Below, one piece after another: positions 13,431-21,087 of a stretch of 59,111 nucleotides of DNA. The stretch is from a virus. The translations under genes were made by a program, and so were the position numbers. The DNA is taken from the IMG/VR virus record IMGVR_UViG_3300034375_011170, positions 1-59,111 of that record, one strand, 5' to 3'. The stretch's first letter is position 1. Each line of letters begins with the position of its first letter. The notes below the pieces were generated by a model. That model saw only the letters and a list, made by a program, of their open reading frames with translations, did not search any database and was not told the origin of the DNA.

Positions 13431-13506
13431 GCTGTTATAGCTCAATTGGAAGAGCAGCTGTTTTGTAATCAGCAGGTTGTGGGTTCGATTCCTACTAACA
13501 GCACCA
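13431..13506 (+). tRNA. tRNA-Thr (TGT)
   Basis: Acceptor GCTGTTA/TAACAGC, anticodon loop TTTGTAA, CCA encoded. One T-T mismatch at the end of the anticodon stem. Confidence 0.9.
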
Positions 13507-14399
13507 TAAATAAATTGCGAGGTATAGCTCGCTTGTCCCATGATCTTCGGGTCATGGGAATAGGGTAAGACTGGTAACAGTCCCAAAGGCAGGTTTCCTA
13601 TAAACTGCCGCCAGCAATGGTCCTTCTATACAAGCTCAGAGTGGAGTTGACTCGGTTGATAGCCGAAAGCAACTCGTTGTCAGTAGAATGGCAATAGTGG
13701 AGCAAGGTAGAATTGTAGTCCGAAAGGATGTGACCGGAGCCAATCGGTGAGGTCTAATTGACTGTGGTGGTGAAGCTACGATTAACCAAACTACCGAATC
13801 TTACACTCAATGAGTAGTTACTGAGTTTGACCATTAGCGTGGAAAGGCAAAGTAGCATTACAAGAGTTGAAAGGGTAGGACCTGGAAACTTGAAGTATCG
13901 TTTAGTATCCCGCAAGGAGAAAGACAGGTGATGTGTTGTATTTTGTATCCCAAAAGGATATGAAGCAACTGGAGTGGCACATCACAGTAGGTTCGCAAAT
14001 TAGCTCATTTGGTAGAGCAAAAGACGCATAATCTTTAGGTAGTGGGTTCAAATCCTGCATTTGTTTAAAAAGCAAAGTCTACTCCGGTACGTCATTAAAG
14101 ACGCTTAATACCATACTCGTAAGGGAATATGGTGCATTGAAGCTCGCAAGGCGGATGTGTTTGTTTGGAAAGAAAACGTAAACTCTTAGCGGAGTTGAAC
14201 TGCTCGCAAGGCAGGCGGAAGATTGAAAGACGAGTAGTGACGTATGACACAGGAAATGCCACCTGTATAAAAAGGCAGCGTTGGAAGATACTGTATTAGT
14301 GTTCCACACAATGCAGTGGATACGTAGAGAACGTGGCTCGCAAGGCTTACGATAATGCTACAAAAGACTTCCATCTTATGCTATAATCTCAGGCTAGGC
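13507..14399 (+). ncRNA. large ornate structured RNA, GOLLD/ROOL-like candidate
   Basis: About 0.9 kb with no credible ORF, rich in stable hairpins. Examples: CCCATGATC-TTCG-GGTCATGGG (13537-13558), GACTG-GTAA-CAGTC (13569-13582), GGCAG/CTGCC (13588/13605), GTGATGTG/CACATCAC (13929/13979) and TATCC-CAAAA-GGATA. GNRA or UUCG loops and the motif GCTCGCAAG recur. A tRNA-like domain is embedded at 13994-14066. Giant RNAs of this kind (GOLLD, ROOL) are known in phages beside tRNA genes; class membership needs a covariance search. Confidence 0.6.
13994..14066 (+). tRNA. tRNA-Met-like domain inside the large RNA
   Basis: D-arm GCTC/GAGC, anticodon stem AAAGA/TCTTT with loop CGCATAA (CAT), T-arm GTGGG/CCTGC with TTCAAAT, acceptor GCAAAT/ATTTGT. 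Position 33 is G rather than the universal T, and no CCA follows, so it is probably not a working tRNA. Confidence 0.5.
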
Positions 14400-14513
14400 A
14401 AAACTATCTTAAAAGATACACTGTGGGCTAACTAGTAACGCCGTTGCAGTAAAATGCGAGACGATAACGATTGTAAGTGCAAATCTTACCAGTGTATCTC
14501 TTAAGATAGTTTT
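14400..14513 (+). ncRNA. tRNA-like element in a long inverted repeat
   Basis: 14400-14412 pairs with 14501-14513 (13 bp) and AGATACACTG (14414-14423) pairs with CAGTGTATCT (14490-14499), with one mismatch between them. Inside are GGC/GCC and a T-arm GTAAG-TGCAAAT-CTTAC. The anticodon arm is irregular (TTGCA/TGCGA). No CCA. Confidence 0.5.
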
Positions 14514-14515
14514 AA

Positions 14516-14590
14516 AGCGGAATGGTGTAGTAGTAACATTTCTGTCTCATAAGCAGAAGATCGTAGGTGCAAATCCTACTTCCGCATCCA
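14516..14590 (+). tRNA. tRNA-Met (CAT)
   Basis: Anticodon loop CTCATAA in TCTGT/GCAGA, D-stem GTGT/ACAT, T-arm GTAGG-TGCAAAT-CCTAC, CCA encoded. The 1-72 pair is A-A. It shares the unusual T-loop with the preceding tRNA-like element. Confidence 0.83.
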
Positions 14591-14605
14591 AAAAATAAAA
14601 CGATA

Positions 14606-14633
14606 AAAAGGGGTTTACTTTCAGCCCCTTTTC
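14606..14633 (+). terminator. terminator overlapping the next promoter
   Basis: AAAAGGGG pairs with CCCCTTTT around an 11-nt loop. The -35 TTTACT of the next promoter lies in the loop, so the end of the tRNA/large-RNA unit and the next start are fused. Confidence 0.65.
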
Positions 14634-14642
14634 ATATATAAT
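14614..14642 (+). promoter_or_regulatory. early-type promoter
   Basis: TTTACT 14614-14619, 17-nt spacer, TATAAT 14637-14642, then the shared leader TTATAAATTGA. Confidence 0.83.
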
Positions 14643-14670
14643 CAACTTATAAATTGAAATAAGGTTTGTT

Positions 14671-14931
14671 ATGAAAGTTGAACACGTTGTTTGGAAATTT
14701 GGTAATAAGATGCCAACCACTGGCTTAATTCGAGCCAAAATTACATTTTACACAATAGATGTAATGGGACAATACGAGTCTATGAATTTGGTCGTTACCG
14801 GTTCTATTAACCATGGCGATTATCCATACGACAGAGCACAAAGGATTACCTTTCCTGGTGGAAAGGTAGAAATCGATACTAATGGAGTAAAATCTATTCA
14901 GATTTTGGCTGTTGGTGAAATTACTGAATAA
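14671..14931 (+). CDS. unknown protein
   Basis: 86 residues, starting MKVEHVVWKFGNKMPTTG and rich in beta-type sequence. First gene of a unit reaching at least 18279. No family recognised. Confidence 0.7.
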   Translation: MKVEHVVWKFGNKMPTTGLIRAKITFYTIDVMGQYESMNLVVTGSINHGDYPYDRAQRITFPGGKVEIDTNGVKSIQILAVGEITE

Positions 14932-14942
14932 GGAAAATATAA

Positions 14943-15215
14943 ATGACTAAAATTGAAAAATGGATGGTGATGCCTCCTTACCATATGATGATAGCTATCG
15001 TTCCACAATCAATCCGTAAAGGTAAAACCAACGAAGAGTTGTGGGTTGAAATGAACATGGAAAATGCTGGCGATACCAAAAAGGAAGCCTGGAAGAAATT
15101 TATGGAATGCGCCGGAGACGGAAACAAATCAAATATTGGTTCGTTTGGTCTGACAGAAAAAGAGCAATTTAAAGCTTTTGGTTTTAATGTGCAACAGGTA
15201 CTGGTAATCGCATAA
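14943..15215 (+). CDS. unknown protein
   Basis: 90 residues, starting MTKIEKWMVMPPYHMMIA. It lies 11 nt after the preceding gene with AAGGAAA upstream. No motif recognised. Confidence 0.7.
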   Translation: MTKIEKWMVMPPYHMMIAIVPQSIRKGKTNEELWVEMNMENAGDTKKEAWKKFMECAGDGNKSNIGSFGLTEKEQFKAFGFNVQQVLVIA

Positions 15216-15232
15216 ACTGAAAGGGTTTAAAA

Positions 15233-15508
15233 ATGTATAAGATTGTTTTTGGTGTCGTTGGTGGTATTGTTGCTGGTGCGTTGATCGGCGCTGCAACTGC
15301 TAGTCAGGCTGGTGTTTGGGGTGCAATCGCTACTTCCGGATGGCCCACGCAAAAGAGCGAAGCTTTTAAAGTAGAAGCATTTGGTTTTGATTTTCGAGTT
15401 TATGAATGGAAATCTAAAACTGATCCTGATACTATTTGTACTGTTGCTATTGGCAACGTTAAACATGCCCCGTATATGGGCCTAAATTGTTTCCGCAAAT
15501 CAAATTAA
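15233..15508 (+). CDS. small secreted or membrane protein
   Basis: 91 residues. The N-terminus (IVFGVVGGIVAGALIGAATASQA, written as residues 4-26) is a Gly/Ala hydrophobic segment that could be a signal peptide or membrane anchor; two Cys follow near residues 72 and 87. Unknown role. Confidence 0.65.
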   Translation: MYKIVFGVVGGIVAGALIGAATASQAGVWGAIATSGWPTQKSEAFKVEAFGFDFRVYEWKSKTDPDTICTVAIGNVKHAPYMGLNCFRKSN

Positions 15509-15585
15509 AGTTGATAATTGTGGTTATTAATGTTGGGTACGATTATAATTGATGTTACTTGGGTAGAATCATTGTCAAAATTATC

Positions 15586-15879
15586 ATGATTGAAATCTTA
15601 AGATATACCTTATTGGCCTGTCAATTGGGCTTACTATGGGTAGCAATGCGTAGGGCTTTTGTTTTTATGAAGTTTTATATCGGAATTAATTCCTTGACAG
15701 AAGCCGAGTGTTACCGCCAGTGGTCCGAGTTACTCGGTTCAAAAAAACTAAAAAATACCAAAATAAATGAAAAACATGCTGGGTTGATTAAATCTTTATA
15801 CCTGATTGATATCAATAAAAAGATTAATACCAATCTAATCTATGCTTTAATCCTAACGGCGATGATTGTGATGTGGTGA
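15586..15879 (+). CDS. membrane protein with soluble loop, unknown
   Basis: 97 residues from ATG 15586, which overlaps the TGA of a possible 19-codon leader ORF at 15530-15589. Hydrophobic segments lie near residues 6-24 and 80-96, with a Lys-rich middle. It ends in TGATG, coupled to the next gene. No clear Shine-Dalgarno supports this start over TTG 15559. Confidence 0.6.
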   Translation: MIEILRYTLLACQLGLLWVAMRRAFVFMKFYIGINSLTEAECYRQWSELLGSKKLKNTKINEKHAGLIKSLYLIDINKKINTNLIYALILTAMIVMW

Positions 15880-16088
15880 TGACTTACAAAGAAATACTAC
15901 GATATGTCAACGAGGCATATTATGATTTAGATTATGGTCGGTCTGATAATGCAAAATTAAAAGACGACACCAGAAAATATCTTAACCAATCTATGTATTG
16001 GTTAGAAGAACTACGTTCAAAACTGAAAAAGGAAATTGATAATGAAAAAGATCCTGCTACCTCTAATTCCCGTGGGAATGATTCTTAG
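15879..16088 (+). CDS. small helical protein
   Basis: 69 residues, starting MTYKEILRYVNEAYYDLDYG, charged and helical. Coupled upstream by TGATG and overlapping the SPFH gene downstream by 47 nt. Confidence 0.6.
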   Translation: MTYKEILRYVNEAYYDLDYGRSDNAKLKDDTRKYLNQSMYWLEELRSKLKKEIDNEKDPATSNSRGNDS

Positions 16089-16941
16089 CCTATCAGGCTG
16101 TGTGGGAGAACGAGTGGAAGTGCCGCCTGCATCGGTAGGTATGATTCTTGGTAAAAATGGATATCAAGGAGATTTAATTCCACCGAGTCGGTTTCGTCTA
16201 CCTTTCTGTTGGGTAAATTGTGATAAACTTGTTGTGGTTGAAGCTTCTGACGTTGGTATGAAAGAAGAAATGACTGTGCTTATGCCGCAAGATAACTTGG
16301 ACTTGGGAATTGATGTTCGTTTCACTCTTGCCTTGACTGAAGATAAAACACAGATTATCTCGGTGTTTGATCGAGTTGTACCTGTCCGTTTGGACAGTGG
16401 AAATTACGGCACAACCCTGGCCAATATCTATACAGTATACGGCCAATCAGTGGTTCGTAATGTTGTTCGTTCAACTCTTTCGGAATATTCAATCGCTGAA
16501 ATCGCTGCTAACCAATCAGCAGTATCTGAACGACTTCGACAAGAAGTATCAGGTGCCCTGAAGAAAACTCCCCTGGAAGTTAAACAATTCGGGCTGGCAA
16601 ATATCAAATTTCCATCAGTAATTACCCAGGCTCGTGAAGCCGCTCAATCCCGTAAGATTGACGTAGAACGTGCTGAAGCTGACGCTCAGGTTAAAATTCG
16701 TGAGGCCCAGGCTCGTCTTGAAGTAACACGAGCGGAACGGGAAGCTGACCTATTGGCAGCACAAACAATTGCCGAACAAAATCAAATTTTGGCCGAAGGT
16801 GTGACACCAGAAGTTCTTCGCTATATGGAGTTAGAAGTTTTGAAAGAAATGGCCAAAAATAAGAATGCGGTATTCTTCCCTGTTGATATGATGGGATCGA
16901 TTGGTCTTCAAAATAAAATCTTTAATGGAGCTAAACAGTAA
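16042..16941 (+). CDS. SPFH/prohibitin-like lipoprotein
   Basis: 299 residues. Starts MKKILLPLIPVG and has a lipobox LSGC with Cys20, so it is probably lipidated. The body is a band-7/SPFH fold: VPPASVGMILGKNGYQG, then DVGMKEEMTVLMPQDN, then a long charged helix (residues about 195-245, rich in A, E, R). Such proteins form membrane rings and scaffolds. AAGGAAA precedes the ATG, chosen over an upstream TTG. It ends in TAATG coupled to a two-segment membrane protein and then PstS. Confidence 0.78.
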   Translation: MKKILLPLIPVGMILSLSGCVGERVEVPPASVGMILGKNGYQGDLIPPSRFRLPFCWVNCDKLVVVEASDVGMKEEMTVLMPQDNLDLGIDVRFTLALTEDKTQIISVFDRVVPVRLDSGNYGTTLANIYTVYGQSVVRNVVRSTLSEYSIAEIAANQSAVSERLRQEVSGALKKTPLEVKQFGLANIKFPSVITQAREAAQSRKIDVERAEADAQVKIREAQARLEVTRAEREADLLAAQTIAEQNQILAEGVTPEVLRYMELEVLKEMAKNKNAVFFPVDMMGSIGLQNKIFNGAKQ

Positions 16942-17315
16942 TGTTTAATCTTGAATTTATGACGGGAGCGGCATCCTTTGCCGCACTTAACTTTTTGATG
17001 TTTTTATTGGTGCTGGTGGTTGGTTTATTTATCGTATATCAATTTTTAACAGTTACTTGGGTTAGCACCATAAATCATTACGAAAAAACTGGAAAGTTTA
17101 AAATTATTGGAAAACGATATATCATTTTTCTTATCTTGTTTGCGGGTTCCTTACTTTTCTTCGGTTCGAACGTTCAACCAAAAGTAGCTATTAAAACACC
17201 AGTTAATCGCGAACTGATGGAATACCAAGAAAAGAACGAACCAGTTGTTATTGTTACCCCCAAACCACGAACACAAAACCTTAACGGATTCTCTCCACTA
17301 AAAGAAGGAAATTAA
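16941..17315 (+). CDS. membrane protein, two segments
   Basis: 124 residues. Hydrophobic segments at about 10-38 and 58-74, then a Pro-rich tail. Translationally coupled to the SPFH gene, so the two may form one complex. No known family. Confidence 0.68.
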   Translation: MFNLEFMTGAASFAALNFLMFLLVLVVGLFIVYQFLTVTWVSTINHYEKTGKFKIIGKRYIIFLILFAGSLLFFGSNVQPKVAIKTPVNRELMEYQEKNEPVVIVTPKPRTQNLNGFSPLKEGN

Positions 17316-17316
17316 A

Positions 17317-18279
17317 ATGAAAACAATCCTAGCAACAATCCTACTAACAACTACTGCATTGACCGCAAGTGCGAATGATATTCGTATTGTTGGATCATCT
17401 ACAGTATTCCCCTTTGCTTCGGCCGTGGTCGAACAGTTTTCTAACAAAACTGGAATGAAAGCAACAATTGAATCTACTGGTTCCGGAGGAGGATTCAAAC
17501 TATTTTGTTCCGGTGTTGATGAAGATACTCCTACCATTACCAATGCTTCTCGACGTATCAAAGATAAAGAGGTAGCACTTTGTCGGGATAATGGCGTGAC
17601 CGAAGTAACTGAATATAAAATTGGTTATGACGGTATTGTTTTGATCGGAAATATCGGCGGTTATGATATGGAGATTACCAACGAAGATTTGTTCTTTGCC
17701 CTGAACTCAACGATCAAATATGCCGGAGAAACCGTACCAAATCCCTATACCAATTGGAGTGATGTTCGACCAGGCCTGCCCGATATTCCAATTGCTGTTA
17801 TGGGCCCACCACCTTCGTCTGGTACACGAGATGCCTTTGAAGAATTGGTGATGGAACCAATTGCCAAGGCTTTTGACCTACATGTTGAACTTCGAGAAGA
17901 TGGTGCCTATATTGAAGCCGGAGAAAACGATAATCTTATTGTCGAGAAAATCTCAAAAGATGACAATCTTTTTGGTATTGCTGGATTTTCATTCTTAGAT
18001 CAAAATTATGAGAAAATTAAAGGTGCGGTTATCAATGGTGTTGAACCAACCTACGATAATATTGCCGACGGCATTTATCCTGTTTCTCGTTCGTTGTGGT
18101 TTTATGTAAAAAATGATCATAATACCGTTATAGATGGTGTTGAAGATTACGTAAATGAATTTACTGATGAATCTACGTGGGGGCCTGATGGATATCTCGC
18201 TGACCTTGGATTGATTAGTCTTCCAGATGCAGAACGTGTTGCTCCTGAATTTGGTGTCACTAACGGTAAATTCCAATAA
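17317..18279 (+). CDS. pstS: PstS-like phosphate-binding protein
   Basis: 320 residues. A signal peptide (MKTILATILLTTTALTASA) leads to a periplasmic protein. IVGSSTVFPFA near residue 24 and TIESTGSGGGFKLFCSG near 51 are the phosphate-loop signatures; GPPPSSGTRDAFEEL near 166 completes the binding site. It captures phosphate for the host Pst transporter. PstS genes are known auxiliary genes of marine T4-like phages. It is the last gene of the unit, followed by a strong terminator. Confidence 0.9.
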   Translation: MKTILATILLTTTALTASANDIRIVGSSTVFPFASAVVEQFSNKTGMKATIESTGSGGGFKLFCSGVDEDTPTITNASRRIKDKEVALCRDNGVTEVTEYKIGYDGIVLIGNIGGYDMEITNEDLFFALNSTIKYAGETVPNPYTNWSDVRPGLPDIPIAVMGPPPSSGTRDAFEELVMEPIAKAFDLHVELREDGAYIEAGENDNLIVEKISKDDNLFGIAGFSFLDQNYEKIKGAVINGVEPTYDNIADGIYPVSRSLWFYVKNDHNTVIDGVEDYVNEFTDESTWGPDGYLADLGLISLPDAERVAPEFGVTNGKFQ

Positions 18280-18283
18280 CTAT

Positions 18284-18307
18284 GATGGGAGCTTCGGCTC
18301 CCATCTT
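18284..18307 (+). terminator. UUCG terminator after pstS
   Basis: GATGGGAGC-TTCG-GCTCCCATC followed by TTTAT. Confidence 0.85.
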
Positions 18308-18327
18308 TATATTCTCCGGTCATGAGC

Positions 18328-18414
18328 GTTGAGTTCACATCAGTTTATAAAAAAACATAAAAAAACCTCTTTACTATCATACCGGCTTAGCTTATAATAC
18401 GTGTATAAATTGAT
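18328..18414 (+). repeat. direct rep of promoter cassette, copy 1
   Basis: Near-identical to 18982-19067 (one length change in an A-run and few substitutions). It includes a non-coding copy of the codons for FTSVYKKT, which are real coding sequence in copy 2. Confidence 0.85.
18370..18398 (+). promoter_or_regulatory. early-type promoter
   Basis: TTTACT 18370-18375, 17-nt spacer containing CTTAGC, TATAAT 18393-18398, then GTATAAATTGATAAGG. Confidence 0.9.
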
Positions 18415-18427
18415 AAGGAGTTATATC

Positions 18428-18817
18428 ATGGGTTTAGATATGCATTTGGTTACTGTTAGTGAAGGGGAGTTTCCTCGCTACGAGAATTCTGGTTGTAACT
18501 ATATTGAAGAAGCGTATTGGCGTAAGGCCAATGCTATCCATAAATATTTTGTGGACCTGGCAGGAGTCGATAATTGTGAACCATTCTTGGTCACCAAAGA
18601 GATTCTGGAAAATCTACAAGATATTTGTCAGAAAATTTTGGCCGACCGACAGCTAGCAGAAGATCTTCTTCCCTCACAAAGTGGTTTCTTTTTTGGTAAT
18701 ACGTCATACGACGATTACTACTACGACCAATTGGAATATACTGTTGAACGAATTGAAAACCTTTTTGGGAACAAAGTTTTTGAGGGCAATGATGTTTACT
18801 ATTGGGCGAGCTGGTGA
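18428..18817 (+). CDS. conserved phage protein, unknown
   Basis: 129 residues, starting MGLDMHLVTV with YWRKANAIHKYFVDL near 36. This MGLDM...WRKANAIH layout is found in many phage and bacterial proteins of unknown function. AAGGAG precedes the ATG. It ends in TGATG coupled to the next gene. Confidence 0.75.
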   Translation: MGLDMHLVTVSEGEFPRYENSGCNYIEEAYWRKANAIHKYFVDLAGVDNCEPFLVTKEILENLQDICQKILADRQLAEDLLPSQSGFFFGNTSYDDYYYDQLEYTVERIENLFGNKVFEGNDVYYWASW

Positions 18818-19014
18818 TGGTTGAAATAACAGAAGAAGAATATAAATTATTTAATCTTTATCGTAAAATATTTAAACATTTAAGGCCAGAAGTATCGGGA
18901 ACATATTTTATTTGCGGAGAAAGCGGCGAAAAAGATGTGAATGGCCTCCCAGAGAAAATAACTGTATGCCCTGCCATGGGAGTTGGGTTCACATCAGTTT
19001 ATAAAAAAACATAA
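18817..19014 (+). CDS. small protein, unknown
   Basis: 65 residues, starting MVEITEEEYKLFNLYRK. The end (VGFTSVYKKT) is encoded inside the direct repeat that also holds the next promoter. Confidence 0.65.
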   Translation: MVEITEEEYKLFNLYRKIFKHLRPEVSGTYFICGESGEKDVNGLPEKITVCPAMGVGFTSVYKKT

Positions 19015-19067
19015 AAAACCTCTTTACTATCATGCCAGCTTAGCTTATAATACGTGTATAAATTGAT
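18982..19067 (+). repeat. direct repeat of promoter cassette, copy 2
   Basis: Second copy of the element at 18328-18414. It covers the 3' end of the preceding gene plus the next promoter and leader. Confidence 0.85.
19023..19051 (+). promoter_or_regulatory. early-type promoter
   Basis: TTTACT 19023-19028, 17-nt spacer, TATAAT 19046-19051. Confidence 0.9.
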
Positions 19068-19081
19068 TAAAGGTTTATAAG

Positions 19082-19867
19082 ATGATTTATGATCTGACCA
19101 AAGTTCCCTCTAAAATCCGGGAGCAAATTGAAACAACTCCGAAATACCGAGAGTTGTTCTCCAAGAAACCTGAACAACTTTTGGCGATTGATGGTAATGC
19201 GAAAACCATCAAAGGTCAGAAAAAAGGTTTCAAGACTGCTATCATGTATCTGACTCCCGGGCGTGGTTCCGGTGAGAATATGTGCCCGACAGCAGCTTTG
19301 GCTCAGTGTGAGGCTCCGTGTTTGAACACCGCTGGCATGGGCGCCATGTCCAACGTTCAAATTGGTCGCCTCCGTAAAACCCTATTCTTCCAACAATATC
19401 GTGACGAATTTCTGGTACTCCTTCGCAAGGAAATTCGTCGTTGTGTCAAGTCTATCACGAAGAGCGGATATGTTCCTTTGATCCGCTTGAACGGCACGAG
19501 CGATATTCGTTGGGAGAATTTTGGTATTCCTCAGGAGTTTCCTGAAGTTCAGTTCTACGATTATACCAAACTCACTAATCGTAAGAATATCCCATCAAAC
19601 TACGATTTGACTTTTTCCTATTCCGGTGTTCCCCTTTATCAACACGTGAACGAGCAAGCTGTCAGCGCTGGCTATCGTATTGCTGTCGTGTTTCGTGAGC
19701 GTGCTATTGTGCAGCGTTTGTTAGAGAACGGGGAAACTTTCATGGGACTTCCTGTGGTGGACGGTGATGATACGGATATCCGTCACCTTGATCCTCATGG
19801 CTCTATCGTGGCTTTGTACGCCAAGGGTAAAGCTCGTAAAGACACTTCTGGTTTTGTGGTTGATTGA
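19082..19867 (+). CDS. GP88-family protein
   Basis: 261 residues, matching the phage GP88 family. LTPGRGSGENMCPTA near 58-72 and QCEAPCLNTAGMG near 76-88 place three Cys (C-x8-C-x3-C) that could bind metal. IRLNGTSDIRWE near 140 and YDLTFSYSGV near 183 are other conserved parts. The family's function is unknown. GC content is higher than in neighbouring genes. A 51-residue ORF follows after one base. Confidence 0.8.
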   Translation: MIYDLTKVPSKIREQIETTPKYRELFSKKPEQLLAIDGNAKTIKGQKKGFKTAIMYLTPGRGSGENMCPTAALAQCEAPCLNTAGMGAMSNVQIGRLRKTLFFQQYRDEFLVLLRKEIRRCVKSITKSGYVPLIRLNGTSDIRWENFGIPQEFPEVQFYDYTKLTNRKNIPSNYDLTFSYSGVPLYQHVNEQAVSAGYRIAVVFRERAIVQRLLENGETFMGLPVVDGDDTDIRHLDPHGSIVALYAKGKARKDTSGFVVD

Positions 19868-19868
19868 T

Positions 19869-20024
19869 ATGGATTATACGTTGTTTAAGGAACGAGTCTG
19901 GTTCCTTCCTGGCCGTGGGAAATACCTTTACTATGTGAGACAAAACGGTCGGTTTGTGGGCGGACCGTTTCGGTCAAAAAAAGCCGCCATCGAAGACCTG
20001 CGAGTCAGGAAAAATAATTTATAA
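19869..20024 (+). CDS. small basic protein, unknown
   Basis: 51 residues, starting MDYTLFKERVWFLPGRGK, with a GRFVGGPFRSKKAAIEDL segment typical of small DNA- or RNA-binding folds, though this is only resemblance. Located one base after GP88. Confidence 0.6.
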   Translation: MDYTLFKERVWFLPGRGKYLYYVRQNGRFVGGPFRSKKAAIEDLRVRKNNL

Positions 20025-20042
20025 AAAACCATAAAAAACCTC

Positions 20043-20071
20043 TTTACTATCATACGATCTTAGCCTATAAT
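20043..20071 (+). promoter_or_regulatory. early-type promoter
   Basis: TTTACT 20043-20048, 17-nt spacer, TATAAT 20066-20071, then GTATAAATTGATAAAGG. Confidence 0.9.
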
Positions 20072-20101
20072 ACGTGTATAAATTGATAAAGGTTTTATAT
20101 C

Positions 20102-20317
20102 ATGTCTAAAAAAATCGATCCTGAAGTTTTGGCCTCCTTTCACGCTTGGGTCAATGACGGCCAAGAAGAGCGTTACGACGAAAACGGTTTTCTGAAACCC
20201 GAGTATGAAGACGAATACGAAAACGAAGAAGACGAGCCTTTCCAGTTTATGGGTTGGTTCGAGAATCAAAATGTTTCTGACGAAGTTTTGGCCCTGGAGG
20301 ATTCTCTGTATGACTGA
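20102..20317 (+). CDS. very acidic small protein
   Basis: 71 residues with an Asp/Glu run in the middle (DEYENEEDEP). It could be a DNA mimic, but that is only suggested by composition. ATGA overlap with the next gene. Confidence 0.68.
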   Translation: MSKKIDPEVLASFHAWVNDGQEERYDENGFLKPEYEDEYENEEDEPFQFMGWFENQNVSDEVLALEDSLYD

Positions 20318-20561
20318 ACGAGATAAAGCTATTTCCCGCCTTCTTAATCATATCTATATGTTAAACGAATATCGCATAGATATTGACGGAAATATGGATT
20401 ATAAGGAATGGATAAAAACAAACCGTGATCCTTCGGCGGTAATGAACAAGTACCGTATCGAAGAATGCGAGGATGAAATCGAGGATTTACTCCTATCAAT
20501 TGAGCTACGTATTCGTAAATGTATGGAATGGTTTAAGGAAGAAAATGATGAATGTGAATGA
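20310..20561 (+). CDS. helical acidic protein
   Basis: 83 residues, starting MTERDKAISRLLNHIYML and predicted helical. Overlaps both neighbours by a few codons, so it belongs to a tight operon. Confidence 0.68.
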   Translation: MTERDKAISRLLNHIYMLNEYRIDIDGNMDYKEWIKTNRDPSAVMNKYRIEECEDEIEDLLLSIELRIRKCMEWFKEENDECE

Positions 20562-20859
20562 AATTTTTGAATCCCTACAAGATCTAGAATATAGTATTCT
20601 GGAGCAAACTGAAAAAGTTTCGGCCAGAGACCTGGGCCTTGATCCTCGTTGTGGAATTTTTCATGTGGATAAAGATGGCGAGTTCGTGATGGTGGATAAA
20701 CATGATCGTCGTAGAGTGGACTACTACGGTGGCCTGGAATATGTCGATGAAGAAAACATCTTAACCCTGAACGAATACGTTTTGTATATGGCAGATCACG
20801 GGCGGATCGCCAGAATGATTAAATTTTATCATGAGAATAAAGAATCCGATAATGTATAA
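20548..20859 (+). CDS. unknown protein
   Basis: 103 residues, starting MNVNEIFESLQDLEYS. A central beta-rich segment reads CGIFHVDKDGEFVMVDKHDRR. The second ATG of an ATGATG pair was chosen because AAGGAAG is better spaced from it. Confidence 0.68.
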   Translation: MNVNEIFESLQDLEYSILEQTEKVSARDLGLDPRCGIFHVDKDGEFVMVDKHDRRRVDYYGGLEYVDEENILTLNEYVLYMADHGRIARMIKFYHENKESDNV

Positions 20860-21010
20860 GCTTCTGAAAGATCATAGCATGGAGGAAATCTACGCTATGA
20901 TGGCCTCCCATAAAAACGGCAAGACCATTGAGATGCTGGTGAACGGCAAATGGCAAACAGCAGTTATGCCTCTTTGGTGGCCGAATTGTACCTATAGAGT
21001 CAAACATTAA
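20852..21010 (+). CDS. small phage protein with YRVK ending
   Basis: 52 residues, starting MYKLLKDHSMEEIYAMM and ending WWPNCTYRVKH. The WP-x-C-x-YRVK tail is common to many small phage proteins of unknown function; a longer relative is at 23041. Overlaps the preceding gene by 8 nt. Confidence 0.65.
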   Translation: MYKLLKDHSMEEIYAMMASHKNGKTIEMLVNGKWQTAVMPLWWPNCTYRVKH

Positions 21011-21087
21011 AACCGATAGTTGACTCATAAGTATTCTTGATTAGAGGAGAATAAATTTATTATGTATATAATGGAAAACAGGAGATT

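Noticed and set aside
13160-13586. ORFs on both strands in the Met/Trp/Asn/Thr tRNA cluster
   Set aside because: They overlap four tRNAs and contain peptides typical of translated tRNA sequence.
14079-14374. Minus-strand ORFs opposite the large structured RNA
   Set aside because: No ribosome site, no family resemblance and strong RNA structure on the plus strand.
15530-15589. 19-codon ORF overlapping the ATG at 15586
   Set aside because: The overlap suggests coupling, but there is no ribosome site or composition support, so it is mentioned only as a possible leader.
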